64,000 nucleotides of DNA, taken from the NCBI GenBank assembly GCA_938017795.1, contig CALIJZ010000086.1:1-64000 (forward strand), in the 5' to 3' direction. The notes beneath the pieces are model-generated. The model ran no database searches. It saw only the letters and a list, made by a program, of their open reading frames with translations, and was not told where the DNA came from. Origin of the DNA: an uncultured Bacteriovoracaceae bacterium (GTDB lineage: Bacteria > Bdellovibrionota > Bacteriovoracia > Bacteriovoracales > Bacteriovoracaceae). This document shows positions 17,870 to 27,259 of this stretch, piece after piece. Both the position numbers and the translations under genes were made by a program. The stretch's first letter is position 1. Every line of letters starts with the position of its first letter.

Positions 17870-19219
17870 ATGATCACTATTAAAAGAGGATTGGATCTTC
17901 CAATCAATGGAGCACCTTCAAGCACCCAAGATGTTCTTCCAACAAAACCAACAAGACTAGCAGTAGTAGGTTTTGATTTTGTTGGAATGAAACCAACAAT
18001 GAGAGTGAAAGTCGGAGATACTGTTAAAAAAGGTGATATTCTTTTTACTTGTAAAAAAACAAATGGCGTGATTTATACATCACCGGCCAACGGAAAAGTT
18101 TTAGAAGTAAACAGAGGCGCAAAAAGAATTTTTCAATCAGTAGTCATTGAAAACTCTGGAGATGAACATATTACTTTTTCTAGTTATAAAAATAGTGATG
18201 CTAGTTCTTACTCTCTTGAGGAGATGAAAAACCTTTTAGTAGAATCAGGCGAATGGAGTGCTTTAAGAGTAAGACCTTTTTCAAAGGTTGCTGATCCGGC
18301 ACATTTGCCTAGTTCTATTTTTATAACAGCTACTGATACTAATCCACTTGCCGGAGATGTTAATACCATTTTAGCAATTGAGAATAATGAAGAGTTATTC
18401 AACGCGGGAATTAATGGCCTTGCTAGACTTGGAGTTCAAATACATTTATGTGTAGGAAAAGGATTTAAGGCAAAAAGTAATAATGAACTAGTTAAAGAAC
18501 ATGTTTTTGCGGGAGTACATCCGGCCGGAAACGTGGGGACTCATATTCATCATATTGATCCAGTCTCAGCTAAAAAGCATGTTTGGCATATAGGTTATCA
18601 AGATGTCATTGCTATTGGTGGATTAATAAAAAGTGGAAAGCTTCATACTGATCGATATATTTCTCTTGGGGGTCCAAGAGTTAGAAATCCTAGGATCTTT
18701 AAAGCAACTCGTGGAATGAACTTAAGAGATGTCTTTGAAAAAGAAGTTTACGATTACGCTGATCTTAGATTTATATCTGGATCTGTTTTAAATGGAAGAA
18801 CGGCTATGGGACCATTTGATTATCTAGGAAGATTTCATAATCAAGTCTCAGTAATCGAAGATAGTGCTAAAAGAGAGTTTCTAGGTTGGCATATGCCAGG
18901 AGCAAAAAAGTTTTCTCTTTCACGAGCGTTCCTATCTGGGTTTTTACCAAAGAAAAAATATGATTTTACGACAAATGCTAATGGCTCACATAGGGCCTTA
19001 TTATCAATTGGGAATTTTCAAAAAGTAATGCCACTTGATATTGAGCCAACGTTTTTATTAAGAGCATTGCTTGGCGGAGATACAAATAGGGCCCAGGAAC
19101 TTGGAATCCTAGAGTTAGACGAAGAGGATGTTGCACTACTTAGTTTTGTGGATACTGGAAAAAATGAGTTTGGATCTCTATTAAGAAAAAATTTAGCTGT
19201 AATTGAGAAGGAAGGGTAA
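17870..19219 (+). CDS. nqrA: Na+-translocating NADH:quinone reductase subunit A
   Basis: 449 residues, full length. Starts MITIKRGLDLPINGAPS and continues RLAVVGFDFVGMKPTM and VKVGDTVKKGDILF, characteristic of NqrA, with AGVHPAGNVGTHIHHIDPV in the middle. NqrA is the peripheral cytoplasmic subunit that participates in quinone binding. First gene of the nqrABCDEF operon; its stop overlaps the nqrB start (TAATG). Confidence 0.97.
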   Translation: MITIKRGLDLPINGAPSSTQDVLPTKPTRLAVVGFDFVGMKPTMRVKVGDTVKKGDILFTCKKTNGVIYTSPANGKVLEVNRGAKRIFQSVVIENSGDEHITFSSYKNSDASSYSLEEMKNLLVESGEWSALRVRPFSKVADPAHLPSSIFITATDTNPLAGDVNTILAIENNEELFNAGINGLARLGVQIHLCVGKGFKAKSNNELVKEHVFAGVHPAGNVGTHIHHIDPVSAKKHVWHIGYQDVIAIGGLIKSGKLHTDRYISLGGPRVRNPRIFKATRGMNLRDVFEKEVYDYADLRFISGSVLNGRTAMGPFDYLGRFHNQVSVIEDSAKREFLGWHMPGAKKFSLSRAFLSGFLPKKKYDFTTNANGSHRALLSIGNFQKVMPLDIEPTFLLRALLGGDTNRAQELGILELDEEDVALLSFVDTGKNEFGSLLRKNLAVIEKEG

Positions 19220-20460
19220 TGAGAGTTTTTGAGAATTTTTTTGATAAACTAAAACCTAAATTTGAAAAAGGTGGAAAGTTAGAAAAGTTTTATGCGTTTT
19301 ATGAAGCGGCAGATACTTTTATTTTAACACCTTCTGATAAAACCAAAAAGAATGTCCATATCGCTGATTCTCTTGATTTTAAAAGAACAATGATTATGGT
19401 TGCTTGGGCCCTCTTACCATGTGTCTTTATGGCCATGTATAATTCTGGTTATCAAGCAAACCTTGTTCTTCATAATGGAGGGCTAGAAGCAACTGGTTGG
19501 AGAGCTGGCATTATGAGTTTTCTAACAAGCTCAAGCCTTATTGGAACCGTCCTTGGATGGTTTGGAACAAGTATTGAAATGCATCCAAGTTCATTTCTAG
19601 GAAACTTAATCTATGGAATGCTTTTTTTCCTACCAGCTTATATTGTCACTATGACAGTCGGTGGTTTATGGGAAGCTCTTTTTGCAGCAGTTCGAGGTCA
19701 TGAGATCAATGAAGGTTTTGTTGTTTCAGGATTATTATTCCCACTTATTTTACCTCCATCAATTCCTCTTTGGCAGATTGCTGTCGGAATTAGTTTTGGA
19801 GTTGTAATTGGAAAAGAAGTTTTTGGTGGAACAGGAAAAAATATTTTTAACCCAGCTCTAACAGCAAGGGTCTTTTTATTCTTTGCTTATCCAGCTCAAA
19901 TTTCTGGAGATGCTGTTTGGACTGCCGTTGATGGATACACAGGAGCAACTGCTCTAAGTGAACTCGTTAGTGGAGGAGTCGCATCTCTTAGTACTTCTTG
20001 GTCTGATGCTTTTTGGGGCTTTATTCCAGGATCAATGGGCGAAACATCGACTCTTGCTTGTTTATTTGGTGCTGCAGTTTTAATCGCTACAGGGATTGGG
20101 TCATGGAGAATCATGCTCTCGTGTACTATCGGAATGATAGCAACAACGATGCTTTTAAACTCTATTGGCAGTGAAACTAATATGATGATGAATGTTCCTT
20201 GGTCTTGGCATTTTGTTTTAGGATCATTTGCTTTTGCAACAGTCTTTATGGCCACTGACCCAGTAAGTGCTGCCCAAACCACAACAGGTAAATGGGTGTA
20301 TGGGTTTTTAATTGGAGCTCTTGGGCTCTTAGTTAGAGCAATAAACCCTGCTTATCCAGAAGGGTGGATGCTTGCCATTTTATTTATGAATGCGTTTGCA
20401 CCACTTATTGATTGGTTTGTATTAAATAGTAACGTTAAACGTAGACAAAGGAGAGCGTAA
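19219..20460 (+). CDS. nqrB: Na+-NQR subunit B (covalent FMN)
   Basis: 413 residues with about ten membrane helices. The covalent FMN site is DGYTGATALSE: T244 within TGAT corresponds to the flavinylated threonine of NqrB. GKNIFNPALTARVFLFFAYP and FMATDPVSAAQTTTGKW are conserved core segments. It also binds riboflavin and forms part of the Na+ pathway. Overlaps nqrA by one base; nqrC begins one base after its stop. Confidence 0.97.
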   Translation: MRVFENFFDKLKPKFEKGGKLEKFYAFYEAADTFILTPSDKTKKNVHIADSLDFKRTMIMVAWALLPCVFMAMYNSGYQANLVLHNGGLEATGWRAGIMSFLTSSSLIGTVLGWFGTSIEMHPSSFLGNLIYGMLFFLPAYIVTMTVGGLWEALFAAVRGHEINEGFVVSGLLFPLILPPSIPLWQIAVGISFGVVIGKEVFGGTGKNIFNPALTARVFLFFAYPAQISGDAVWTAVDGYTGATALSELVSGGVASLSTSWSDAFWGFIPGSMGETSTLACLFGAAVLIATGIGSWRIMLSCTIGMIATTMLLNSIGSETNMMMNVPWSWHFVLGSFAFATVFMATDPVSAAQTTTGKWVYGFLIGALGLLVRAINPAYPEGWMLAILFMNAFAPLIDWFVLNSNVKRRQRRA

Positions 20461-20461
20461 G

Positions 20462-21181
20462 ATGAAAACGATTTTAGTAGCATTTATTCTTTGCTTGTTT
20501 TGTTCTGCCATTGTGTCGACAACAGCTGTAACTTTAAGGCCGATGCAAGAGATGAATGTTGAAATAGATAAAAAGAAAAATGTTTTAAGAGCTTCTGGAG
20601 AAGTCTTTAGTGAAACAGATAATATAATAGATGTTTTTAATAATATTATAACGACTGTTCAGATTGATATGGATACAGGTTCTGTCGTAAGTGAGCTTAG
20701 TAAGGATGATTCAAAAATCGAAGTAGAAATCCCAAGAGAGCTAGATGTTGGAAGTTTAAGTACTAGAAAAAAATATGTTGAGATTTATTTGAAAAAAGAT
20801 TCATCGGGCAAAATTCAAAATATCATTCTGCCAATAGCCTCTAAAGGTCTTTGGTCTACAATGCTTGGCTTTATTGCTCTTGAGAGTGATGCAAAAACGG
20901 TAACAGGATTTTCCTATTATAAACATGGTGAGACTCCTGGATTAGGTGGTGAAGTTGATAACCCTAAATGGAAAGCTCAATGGATTGGTAAAAAAGTTTT
21001 TGATGAGAATGGAAACCCTAAAATTGATGTAACTAAAAACAATACCGGGTCAGTTCACGAAATTGATGCCTTAAGTGGTGCAACCATTACAGGTGATGGA
21101 GTCGAAAATTCCATGATGTATTGGTTAAGTGCTCATGGTTATGGAAAATTTTTAGATAAAGTAAAACAAGGAGTTTTATAA
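20462..21181 (+). CDS. nqrC: Na+-NQR subunit C (covalent FMN)
   Basis: 239 residues: one N-terminal membrane helix (about 3-25) and a periplasmic domain. Conserved [15 protein letters not shown] and [15 protein letters not shown] are present; T208 of SGAT is the expected FMN-phosphoester site, filled by ApbE, whose gene lies downstream at 24802. A little shorter than the Vibrio protein (about 257). AAAGGAGAG precedes the ATG; the stop overlaps nqrD. Confidence 0.96.
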   Translation: MKTILVAFILCLFCSAIVSTTAVTLRPMQEMNVEIDKKKNVLRASGEVFSETDNIIDVFNNIITTVQIDMDTGSVVSELSKDDSKIEVEIPRELDVGSLSTRKKYVEIYLKKDSSGKIQNIILPIASKGLWSTMLGFIALESDAKTVTGFSYYKHGETPGLGGEVDNPKWKAQWIGKKVFDENGNPKIDVTKNNTGSVHEIDALSGATITGDGVENSMMYWLSAHGYGKFLDKVKQGVL

Positions 21182-21801
21182 TGAAAGTAAAAGAATTACT
21201 CTTTGATCCCATTTTAAAAAATAATCCGATTGCATTACAAATTCTTGGTGTTTGTTCAGCACTTGCAGTAACGGTTCAACTAAATCAAGTTTTAATAATG
21301 TGCCTTGCACTCACCTTTGTTTGTGCTTTCTCATCTTTGTTTGTTTCAATTATTCGAAACCATGTTCCGAGCTCTATTAGAATTATTATTCAAATGACAA
21401 TTATTGCCTCTATGGTTATTCTTGTTAATGAGTTTTTAAAGGCCTTTGCCTATGATGTTTCTAAATCAATGGCGGTCTATGTTGGATTAATTATTACAAA
21501 CTGTATTGTTATGGGAAGAACAGAAGGCTTTGCCATGAAAAACGGTCCTATCTCTTCTTTTTTAGATGGTATCGGAAATGGATTAGGGTATTCATTTATT
21601 TTAATTGTAGTCGGTGTTTTTAGAGAACTATTAGGTTCTGGAAAGCTTATGGGTTTTACAATTCTACCACTTGTTAGAGATGGAGGGTGGTATCCATCAA
21701 ATGGTTTAATGGTTTTATCGCCTAGTGCATTTTTTATTATCGGTTTTATCATCTGGGGAATTAGAGTGTATTACCCAGATCAAATGGAAGAGAGTAATTA
21801 G
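21181..21801 (+). CDS. nqrD: Na+-NQR subunit D
   Basis: 206 residues with about six membrane helices. [23 protein letters not shown] at the N terminus, the [12 protein letters not shown] segment and [11 protein letters not shown] are NqrD hallmarks. NqrD and NqrE form an inverted-topology pair that holds a membrane iron-sulfur centre through conserved cysteines; C112 (in NCIV) and the early C are the likely ligands. The operon continues into nqrE one base after the stop. Confidence 0.95.
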   Translation: MKVKELLFDPILKNNPIALQILGVCSALAVTVQLNQVLIMCLALTFVCAFSSLFVSIIRNHVPSSIRIIIQMTIIASMVILVNEFLKAFAYDVSKSMAVYVGLIITNCIVMGRTEGFAMKNGPISSFLDGIGNGLGYSFILIVVGVFRELLGSGKLMGFTILPLVRDGGWYPSNGLMVLSPSAFFIIGFIIWGIRVYYPDQMEESN

Positions 21802-21802
21802 T

Positions 21803-22411
21803 ATGGAAAATTATATAAATATTTTTGTAAAAGCCGTTTTTATTGAAAACCTTGCTTTAACTTTCTTTTTAGGAATGTGTACGTTTTTAGCCGTATCGAA
21901 AAAGGTTAGTACCTCTATTGGTTTAGGGATTGCTCTCATTGCAGTTCAAACAATTACGATACCAGCAAATAATTTAATCTATACATATTTTTTAAAACCA
22001 GGAGCTCTAGCTTGGGCAGGTTATCCTGACCTGGATTTATCTTTCCTAGGTCTTATTTGTTATATCGGAGTTATTGCAGCGATTGTGCAAATACTAGAGA
22101 TGTTTTTAGATAAATACGTACCAGCTCTTTATAATACACTTGGAATCTTCCTTCCTCTTATCACTGTAAACTGTGCCATTTTAGGTGGATCACTTTTTAT
22201 GGTTGAGAGAAATTATAATTTTGCTGAATCGGTAACATACGGTCTTGGTTCTGGAGTAGGTTGGGCATTAGCGATCATGGCACTTGCTGGAATAAGAGAA
22301 AAACTTAGCTATAGTGACGTCCCAGAAGGACTTAGAGGTTTAGGAATAACATTTATTACGGTTGGTTTAATGGCAATCGTATTTATGTGTTTTGGTGGAA
22401 TACAATTATAA
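21803..22411 (+). CDS. nqrE: Na+-NQR subunit E
   Basis: 202 residues, exactly the family length, if the start is the ATG at 21803 ([26 protein letters not shown] shortened here). An in-frame ATG at 21725 lies within nqrD and would add a soluble 26-residue stretch that the family lacks; I reject it. Six membrane helices, with the NCAILGG cysteine segment mirroring NqrD. Partner of NqrD in the pump core. Confidence 0.95.
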   Translation: MENYINIFVKAVFIENLALTFFLGMCTFLAVSKKVSTSIGLGIALIAVQTITIPANNLIYTYFLKPGALAWAGYPDLDLSFLGLICYIGVIAAIVQILEMFLDKYVPALYNTLGIFLPLITVNCAILGGSLFMVERNYNFAESVTYGLGSGVGWALAIMALAGIREKLSYSDVPEGLRGLGITFITVGLMAIVFMCFGGIQL

Positions 22412-22447
22412 ATAGCTCTTTAAGAGTTAATCTTTTCGGAGAAGAAT

Positions 22448-23680
22448 ATGGATATAACGATTGTTTTAGGTGTTTTTATGTTTACGGCTATTATCTTAGC
22501 CCTTGTTGCTATTATTTTAGTAGCAAGAAAAGGTCTAGTTAATACTGGAGATATCAACATAAAGATTAATCATGATGATGATAAAACATTAACTATTCCA
22601 GCTGGAGCAAAACTGTTAAACGCTTTAGCTGATCAGAAAATCTTTTTAGGTTCAGCTTGTGGTGGTGGTGGAACTTGTGCTCAGTGCAAAGTTAAAATCT
22701 TTGAAGGGGGAGGAGATATTCTGCCTACAGAGAAAGCTCACATTAATAACAAAGAAGCTAAAGAAGGTTGGAGACTTTCTTGTCAGGTTACTTGTAAGCA
22801 AAACATGAGTATTGAAGTGGAGCCAGAATTTTTTGGTGTAAAAAAATGGCAGTGTAAAGTCAGATCTAATAATAATGTTGCAACTTTTATTAAAGAATTA
22901 GTCTTGGAGCTACCGGCTGGAGAGTCAGTTCCATTTAGAGCAGGTGGGTATATTCAAATCGAATGTCCTCCACATGTAGCAGATTATAAAAACTTTGATA
23001 TCGATGAAGAATATAGAGGATCATGGGATCACTTTAAAATGTGGCAATATAAATCAGTTGTTAAAGAAGATGTTATTAGGGCCTATTCTATGGCCAATTA
23101 CCCTGAAGAAGCTGGAATTATAATGTTAAATGTTAGGATTGCCTCTCCTCCTCCAAGAGGACCTGCTGGGATTCCTCCAGGACAAATGAGCTCGTACATC
23201 TTTGATTTAAAGCCAGGAGATGATGTTACTATCTCTGGTCCATATGGAGAGTTCTTCGCTAAAGAAACAAAAAATGAAATGATATTTGTTGGTGGTGGAG
23301 CGGGAATGGCCCCAATGAGATCACATATTTTTGATCAATTTAGAAGAATCAAAACTGATAGAAAGGTAAGTTTTTGGTATGGAGCTCGTTCTGTTAAAGA
23401 GATGTTCTATGTTAATGACTTCGATACTATCGATAAAGAAAATGAAAACTTCTCATGGCACGTTGCGCTTTCAGATAAGCAACCAGAAGATGACTGGAAA
23501 GGATATGAAGGGTTTATTCATAATGTTCTTTTTGAAGAGTATTTAAAAGATCATCCAGCACCTGAGGATTGTGAGTACTATCTTTGTGGACCTCCGATAA
23601 TGAATAAGTGTGTGATTGATATGCTTATTGATTTAGGTGTAGAGAGAGAAAGTATTGCCCTCGATGACTTCGGTGGTTAG
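22448..23680 (+). CDS. nqrF: Na+-NQR subunit F (NADH dehydrogenase, 2Fe-2S, FAD)
   Basis: 410 residues. N-terminal membrane helix (about 4-26), then a ferredoxin domain with cluster ligands C71, C77, C80 and C112, then FAD-binding [11 protein letters not shown] (RxYS) and [12 protein letters not shown], and an NAD-binding C terminus ending in [17 protein letters not shown] and DDFGG. It takes electrons from NADH into the pump. A 36-base gap separates it from nqrE; it ends at a clear terminator. Confidence 0.97.
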   Translation: MDITIVLGVFMFTAIILALVAIILVARKGLVNTGDINIKINHDDDKTLTIPAGAKLLNALADQKIFLGSACGGGGTCAQCKVKIFEGGGDILPTEKAHINNKEAKEGWRLSCQVTCKQNMSIEVEPEFFGVKKWQCKVRSNNNVATFIKELVLELPAGESVPFRAGGYIQIECPPHVADYKNFDIDEEYRGSWDHFKMWQYKSVVKEDVIRAYSMANYPEEAGIIMLNVRIASPPPRGPAGIPPGQMSSYIFDLKPGDDVTISGPYGEFFAKETKNEMIFVGGGAGMAPMRSHIFDQFRRIKTDRKVSFWYGARSVKEMFYVNDFDTIDKENENFSWHVALSDKQPEDDWKGYEGFIHNVLFEEYLKDHPAPEDCEYYLCGPPIMNKCVIDMLIDLGVERESIALDDFGG

Positions 23681-23716
23681 AGATTAGTGGATTCTTAACT
23701 GTACTATAGATCTAGG

Positions 23717-23747
23717 AGAGACTAGAGCTTTACTCCAGTCTCTTTTT
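23717..23747 (+). terminator. intrinsic terminator of the nqr operon
   Basis: AGAGACT (23717-23723) pairs with AGTCTCT (23737-23743), with extra pairing inside (AGAG/CTC) and a following T-run (23743-23747). It lies 37 bases after the nqrF stop and is the only terminator seen between convergent genes in the window. Confidence 0.8.
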
Positions 23748-23759
23748 AAATATTGAAAA

Positions 23760-24098
23760 TTAGAATTTAGATAATTTTCCTAATTTTTCAGCAATTAAGT
23801 AATAAAATAAAGCTCTATGCTTATGTCTATTAGATTTTCCAATCTTTTTTATCGCATACTCAATAGCAGCATCAGCTTTGTCACCTTTTACTTTTAATTT
23901 TCCACCAACAAAGTTTTTCTTAATTGTTGCAATTTCTTTTTTATCAGTTGCAGCAACCCATCTTGCATCTGCTTTATACAGACTTGGACCTAAGCTTTTG
24001 CAGACTCCTGCAAATTTTTTGTCATTTACTTTTAGTCTTCTTCTCTTTGCTGCACCTTGAGCATTTTTTAATGCATGATCAAATTTTGAAACGGCCAT
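23760..24098 (-). CDS. DUF2853 family protein
   Basis: 112 residues, strongly basic. The order SKFDHALKNA, then KSLGPSLYKADARWVA, ATIKKNFVGGKLKV and GKSNRHKHRALFYYLIAEKLG matches DUF2853, a small alpha-helical cytoplasmic family of unknown function. The many lysines suggested a histone-like protein at first, but the GPS-Y-DA and NR-K-RA-FYYL signatures identify the family. Single gene with its own AGGAGG-like site (ggaggt on the minus strand before the ATG). Confidence 0.85.
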   Translation of the reverse strand: MAVSKFDHALKNAQGAAKRRRLKVNDKKFAGVCKSLGPSLYKADARWVAATDKKEIATIKKNFVGGKLKVKGDKADAAIEYAIKKIGKSNRHKHRALFYYLIAEKLGKLSKF

Positions 24099-24190
24099 AT
24101 AACCTCCATTGTTAAGCTTGCCTAATTTTTATACTTAAATTGTACAAAGAATTTATTTTTAATTGCAAGAAAAAGATTTAGACTAGGATA

Positions 24191-24802
24191 ATGATAAAGA
24201 TTCTTGGATTAGTATTTTTAGTTAGTTGCTCATCTTTAGATGCAAATGGATTAACTCTTTATCCTATATTTGACAGGGGGACTCCGTTTATTTGCACAAA
24301 AGGAGCTAAGGCAGGACCAGGTCGATCTCATAACTCTAAAACTTCAAAATATGCTGTAGACTTGCAACTAAAAGGAGTTAGTGATCTTCTTAGTGTTTTT
24401 GATGGAACCGTCATTGCTGTCACAAATTGTAAAAATAGAAAAAGTAGCTGCGGGTCCGGATATGGCAACTTTGTAAAAATTTTGTCCAAGTCCGGGTATA
24501 TTGCATTTTATTCTCACCTTAATAAAGTTTTTGTTAGAAACGGTCAACGAGTCAAAGTAGGGCAAAGAATTGGGAGCCAGGGAAAGTCCGGCCATGCCAG
24601 TGGACCACATACTCATTTTACTATTAATTATTCTTGGATTGATAAAGGAATGCGTGCCCATAAAAAATCAAAAACTCTTCTTCCTAGATCGATTGATTAT
24701 AATTTTAATGTATGTGCTAACAAGCAATGCACAAGTCGGTCTATTATTAAAGCTTCAAAATTAACTTGTCGTACCAAGAGATTAAAAATATATAAGTTCT
24801 AA
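24191..24802 (+). CDS. M23 family metallopeptidase lipoprotein
   Basis: 203 residues. Signal sequence MIKILGLVFLVSC gives a lipobox (LVSC, Cys13). The LytM/M23 domain shows KYAVDLQL (first metal motif, with Asp but no usual preceding His), YGNFVKI, HLNKVFVRNGQRVKVGQRIGSQGKSGHASGPHTHF with the HxH pair. M23 enzymes cleave peptidoglycan cross-links; in this subfamily the first ligand set often reads yAiDf, so activity is plausible. The next gene, apbE, overlaps by TAATG. Confidence 0.82.
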   Translation: MIKILGLVFLVSCSSLDANGLTLYPIFDRGTPFICTKGAKAGPGRSHNSKTSKYAVDLQLKGVSDLLSVFDGTVIAVTNCKNRKSSCGSGYGNFVKILSKSGYIAFYSHLNKVFVRNGQRVKVGQRIGSQGKSGHASGPHTHFTINYSWIDKGMRAHKKSKTLLPRSIDYNFNVCANKQCTSRSIIKASKLTCRTKRLKIYKF

Positions 24803-25719
24803 TGATTAAGTTATTTTTTATACTTCTTATTTCTTGTTCTGAGAGTTCAATAGAAACACTCAAGGGAAAGACTATGGGAACTAGTTATCTCATAAAGGTC
24901 CAAAGAAAAGATAAAAGTGCTAATTTAAAAAATGGTATTGATGAGATTTTTTTAAATATCAATAAACAGATGTCTACCTATTTAGCGGATTCAGAAATAA
25001 CTCGTTTCAATAATCATCGATCAACTGAACCTTTTAAGATCTCAGATGATTTTTTATTTGTATTAACTGAATCCAAGAAAATTTTTGAACTGACAAACGG
25101 GGCCTTTGATCCAAGTGTAATGCCATTAGTTAATCTGTGGGGATTTGGACCAAAGGAAATCTCAGATCCACCAAGTACTAAAGATCTAGAAAAAACGCTT
25201 ACTTTTGTTGGGTTAAGTAAATTAATCATAGGACAATTAAAGATTCAAAAGCGGCATCCATTCCTGGAACTAGACTTATCAGCAATAGCTAAAGGATATG
25301 CTATCGATAAGGTGGTAAATTATTTAGACCTTCATTCTGAAAACTTTCTAATAGAACTAGGGGGGGAAGTTTTTGCACGAGGATTTAAAGATGAGAGCAA
25401 AAAGCTCGCGTGGAAGATAGGTATTGAAAAGCCTCTCAAAGATAATAGACAGGCAAAGGAAGTCTTGGCCTTGAGGGATGAATGTGTAGCAACAAGTGGA
25501 GATTATCGGAACTTCAAAGAGAACTCAAATAATGAAAGTTATTCCCATCTCATTGACCTGAAGACTGGAAAATCTAAGGATAATGACTATGTCTCGGTCT
25601 CTGTGGTCGCTCCTAACTGTCTATATGCAGATGCTTTAGCTACGGCCTTCCTCGCTTCGGGCAAAATTATTGAAATAGACAAAATTAAGAGCATTGTAAT
25701 AAAAAGATCTGATTTATAG
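24802..25719 (+). CDS. apbE: FAD:protein FMN transferase
   Basis: 305 residues; a lipoprotein by its N terminus (MIKLFFILLISC). ApbE motifs: GKTMGTSYLIKV, FDPSVMPLVNLWGFG, the FAD-binding LDLSAIAKGYAID and LIELGGEVFARG, then TSGDYRN and the metal-binding DALATAFLASG. It transfers FMN from FAD to Thr in (S/T)GAT motifs of exported flavoproteins; nqrB and nqrC, just upstream, are the obvious clients. The C-terminal tail after DALATAF is short. Confidence 0.94.
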   Translation: MIKLFFILLISCSESSIETLKGKTMGTSYLIKVQRKDKSANLKNGIDEIFLNINKQMSTYLADSEITRFNNHRSTEPFKISDDFLFVLTESKKIFELTNGAFDPSVMPLVNLWGFGPKEISDPPSTKDLEKTLTFVGLSKLIIGQLKIQKRHPFLELDLSAIAKGYAIDKVVNYLDLHSENFLIELGGEVFARGFKDESKKLAWKIGIEKPLKDNRQAKEVLALRDECVATSGDYRNFKENSNNESYSHLIDLKTGKSKDNDYVSVSVVAPNCLYADALATAFLASGKIIEIDKIKSIVIKRSDL

Positions 25720-25887
25720 TAATAGGCTTCTAGTCTGGCTTTATCGATTTAAATATAAGTTGTTTTCACCTGAAAATAAAGTTTGTCACGAAGGCATTAC
25801 CTACTAGCTAATCCGATCGATCTTGATTACATTTAGGTTATTGTAAAATATTGGTTAAGTTTAAATAAACTAAAAAAGGAGAAATCA

Positions 25888-26994
25888 ATGATAAAGAAAA
25901 CTTTTACTATTCTCGTAGGATTAGTAATGCTTGTGGCTTGTGGAAGTAACGAGACAGAAACTGTAGCGACAGCTCCAGCACCTTCTGTAAATACTTCAAC
26001 TTCAGTAAATACTGATACTGGATCTTACTCAGCACCGACAGTTACTAATAATTCAAGTGCTGGTTATAGTGCAGCATCAAATGTGGGATCTAATGGTTCT
26101 TCAAACCCTATTCTTGGAAATGCAAGACCAGGTGAGTGTTATGCTCAAATTGTTAGACCACCAAAGTATAAAACTTCTTCAGACAAAATTTTAGCTACTG
26201 CTGAGAGTTTTAAAATTAAAACTATTCCGGCTACTTACAAGACAATCACTAAGACGATTGTAAGCAAAGAAGCTGGTACTAAGTTAAAAGTTATCCCTGC
26301 TACTTATAAGACAGTTACTGAAACTGTTGTTGTTAAGCCTGCTGGTGAGAAGCTAGTTGCAGTTCCTGCAAAGTATAAAACTGTTACAAAGAAAATCGAA
26401 ATTTCTCCAGCATCTCAAGTTTGGAAAAAAGGTACTAACGGAGATTCAGGAGCAAGAGCTGCTGGTCAAGGTGGATTCGGAGCTGGTTCTAAAACTGGTG
26501 CTGTTCAAAATGACATTCTTTGTTTAGTTACTATTCCTGCTAAGTACAAGACAGTTAGTGAGAAAATTGTAGTAAGTCCTGCAACAACTCGATCGGTTCC
26601 AATTCCAGCTGTTACTAAGAAAGTAACAAGAAGAGTAATTGATCAGCCTGCTAGAACGACTTCAGTTCCAGTTCCAGCTGTTACAAAAACTATTAAGATT
26701 AAAGAATTAGCTACTCCAGCTAGAGAAGTTAAGACTGCTATTCCAGCAACTTATAAGACTATCACTAAAAAAGTTATGGTTGATGCTGGTCAAACAACTT
26801 GGGGAAGAATTCTTTGTAAAACGAACTCTGACGTAAATGTTATCAAGTCTGTTCAATCTAAAGTTGGTGTTTCTTCTGATGGTAATTTAGGTCCTAATAC
26901 TTATAGAGCTGTTAGAAAGTACCAAGAAAGAAATGGTCTTGCTGTTGGTGGGATCACTTATGAGACTTTAGGTCACATGGGAATCAATATGTAA
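25888..26994 (+). CDS. lipoprotein with duplicated 23-residue repeats and a peptidoglycan-binding domain
   Basis: 368 residues with a strong AAGGAG site. Lipobox LVAC (Cys18), a Ser/Thr/Asn-rich linker to about 80, then eight repeats of the type IPAxYKTVTxxxVxxPAxxx starting at residues 90, 113, 136, 159 and 216, 239, 262, 285: two blocks of four with an exact 23-residue period. Each block follows a Cys (C84, C212) and ends with a W (QVW at 179, TTW at 305). The C-terminal part (about 312-368, VIKSVQSKVGVSSDGNLGPNTYRAV in shortened form) is a PG_binding_1 domain. Probably an envelope protein tethering lipid membrane to murein. A terminator follows. Confidence 0.8.
   Translation: MIKKTFTILVGLVMLVACGSNETETVATAPAPSVNTSTSVNTDTGSYSAPTVTNNSSAGYSAASNVGSNGSSNPILGNARPGECYAQIVRPPKYKTSSDKILATAESFKIKTIPATYKTITKTIVSKEAGTKLKVIPATYKTVTETVVVKPAGEKLVAVPAKYKTVTKKIEISPASQVWKKGTNGDSGARAAGQGGFGAGSKTGAVQNDILCLVTIPAKYKTVSEKIVVSPATTRSVPIPAVTKKVTRRVIDQPARTTSVPVPAVTKTIKIKELATPAREVKTAIPATYKTITKKVMVDAGQTTWGRILCKTNSDVNVIKSVQSKVGVSSDGNLGPNTYRAVRKYQERNGLAVGGITYETLGHMGINM
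26155..26808 (+). repeat. eight 69-bp coding repeats in two blocks of four
   Basis: Protein-level repeats of 23 residues (core IPA-YKTVT) in the lipoprotein at 25888-26994. Units start at 26155, 26224, 26293, 26362 and 26533, 26602, 26671, 26740. Blocks are offset by 126 codons, so a unit amplified to four and the block then duplicated. DNA identity is moderate, so the duplication is old. Confidence 0.75.
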
Positions 26995-27032
26995 TTTAAT
27001 TTTAAGCTCATTTGAACTTAAATATAGAAAGA

Positions 27033-27059
27033 GGGACTCGTAAGAGTCCCTTTTTTTTT
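27033..27059 (+). terminator. intrinsic terminator after the repeat lipoprotein gene
   Basis: GGGACTC (27033-27039), a four-base loop GTAA, GAGTCCC (27044-27050), then nine T (27051-27059). A textbook hairpin, only 15 bases before the nqrM start. Confidence 0.9.
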
Positions 27060-27073
27060 GTATATTCTTGAAT

Positions 27074-27259
27074 ATGTTTCAAACAATACTTATCAGCTTT
27101 GCCTTTTTTTGCTTTATCTTTTTTATAATGAGCCTAGGCTATTTGTTGAATAATAAATGCATTACAGGAAGCTGTGGAGGATTAAACCTTCTTTTTGGTA
27201 AGGGAAGTTGCGAGGTATGCACAAAAAAAGATGATTGTTCCGATAAAATTAAAAAATGA
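27074..27259 (+). CDS. nqrM: Na+-NQR maturation protein NqrM
   Basis: 61 residues from ATG 27074 (an in-frame TTG at 27068 would add two). One membrane helix (about 5-27), then MSLGYLLNNKCITGSCGGLN and three more cysteines (SCEVCTKKDDC). This is the NqrM/DUF539 layout: GSCGGL followed by C-x2-C-x4/5-C. NqrM delivers the iron of the NqrD-NqrE centre. It sits 3.4 kb after nqrF, separated from it by apbE, and overlaps the TlpA-like gene by ATGA. No Shine-Dalgarno site; TATATT at 27061-27066 is seven bases before the ATG. Confidence 0.88.
   Translation: MFQTILISFAFFCFIFFIMSLGYLLNNKCITGSCGGLNLLFGKGSCEVCTKKDDCSDKIKK

Noticed and set aside
19896-20282. 128-codon open frame antisense to nqrB
   Set aside because: It mirrors a well-conserved membrane gene and has Pro/Ala-rich shadow composition; no ribosome site.
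21477-21752. 91-codon open frame antisense to nqrD
   Set aside because: Shadow of nqrD; no independent signals.
21725-21802. Upstream in-frame ATG extending nqrE by 26 residues
   Set aside because: It lies inside nqrD; the family length (202) and N terminus fit the ATG at 21803.
23760-24098. Lysine-rich protein as a histone H1-like DNA compactor
   Set aside because: The specific DUF2853 signatures explain the sequence; basic composition alone is not evidence.
26155-26808. Regular repeats as a CRISPR array
   Set aside because: The units are coding, in frame, 69 bp, with no spacers. No CRISPR array or cas gene is seen anywhere in the window.
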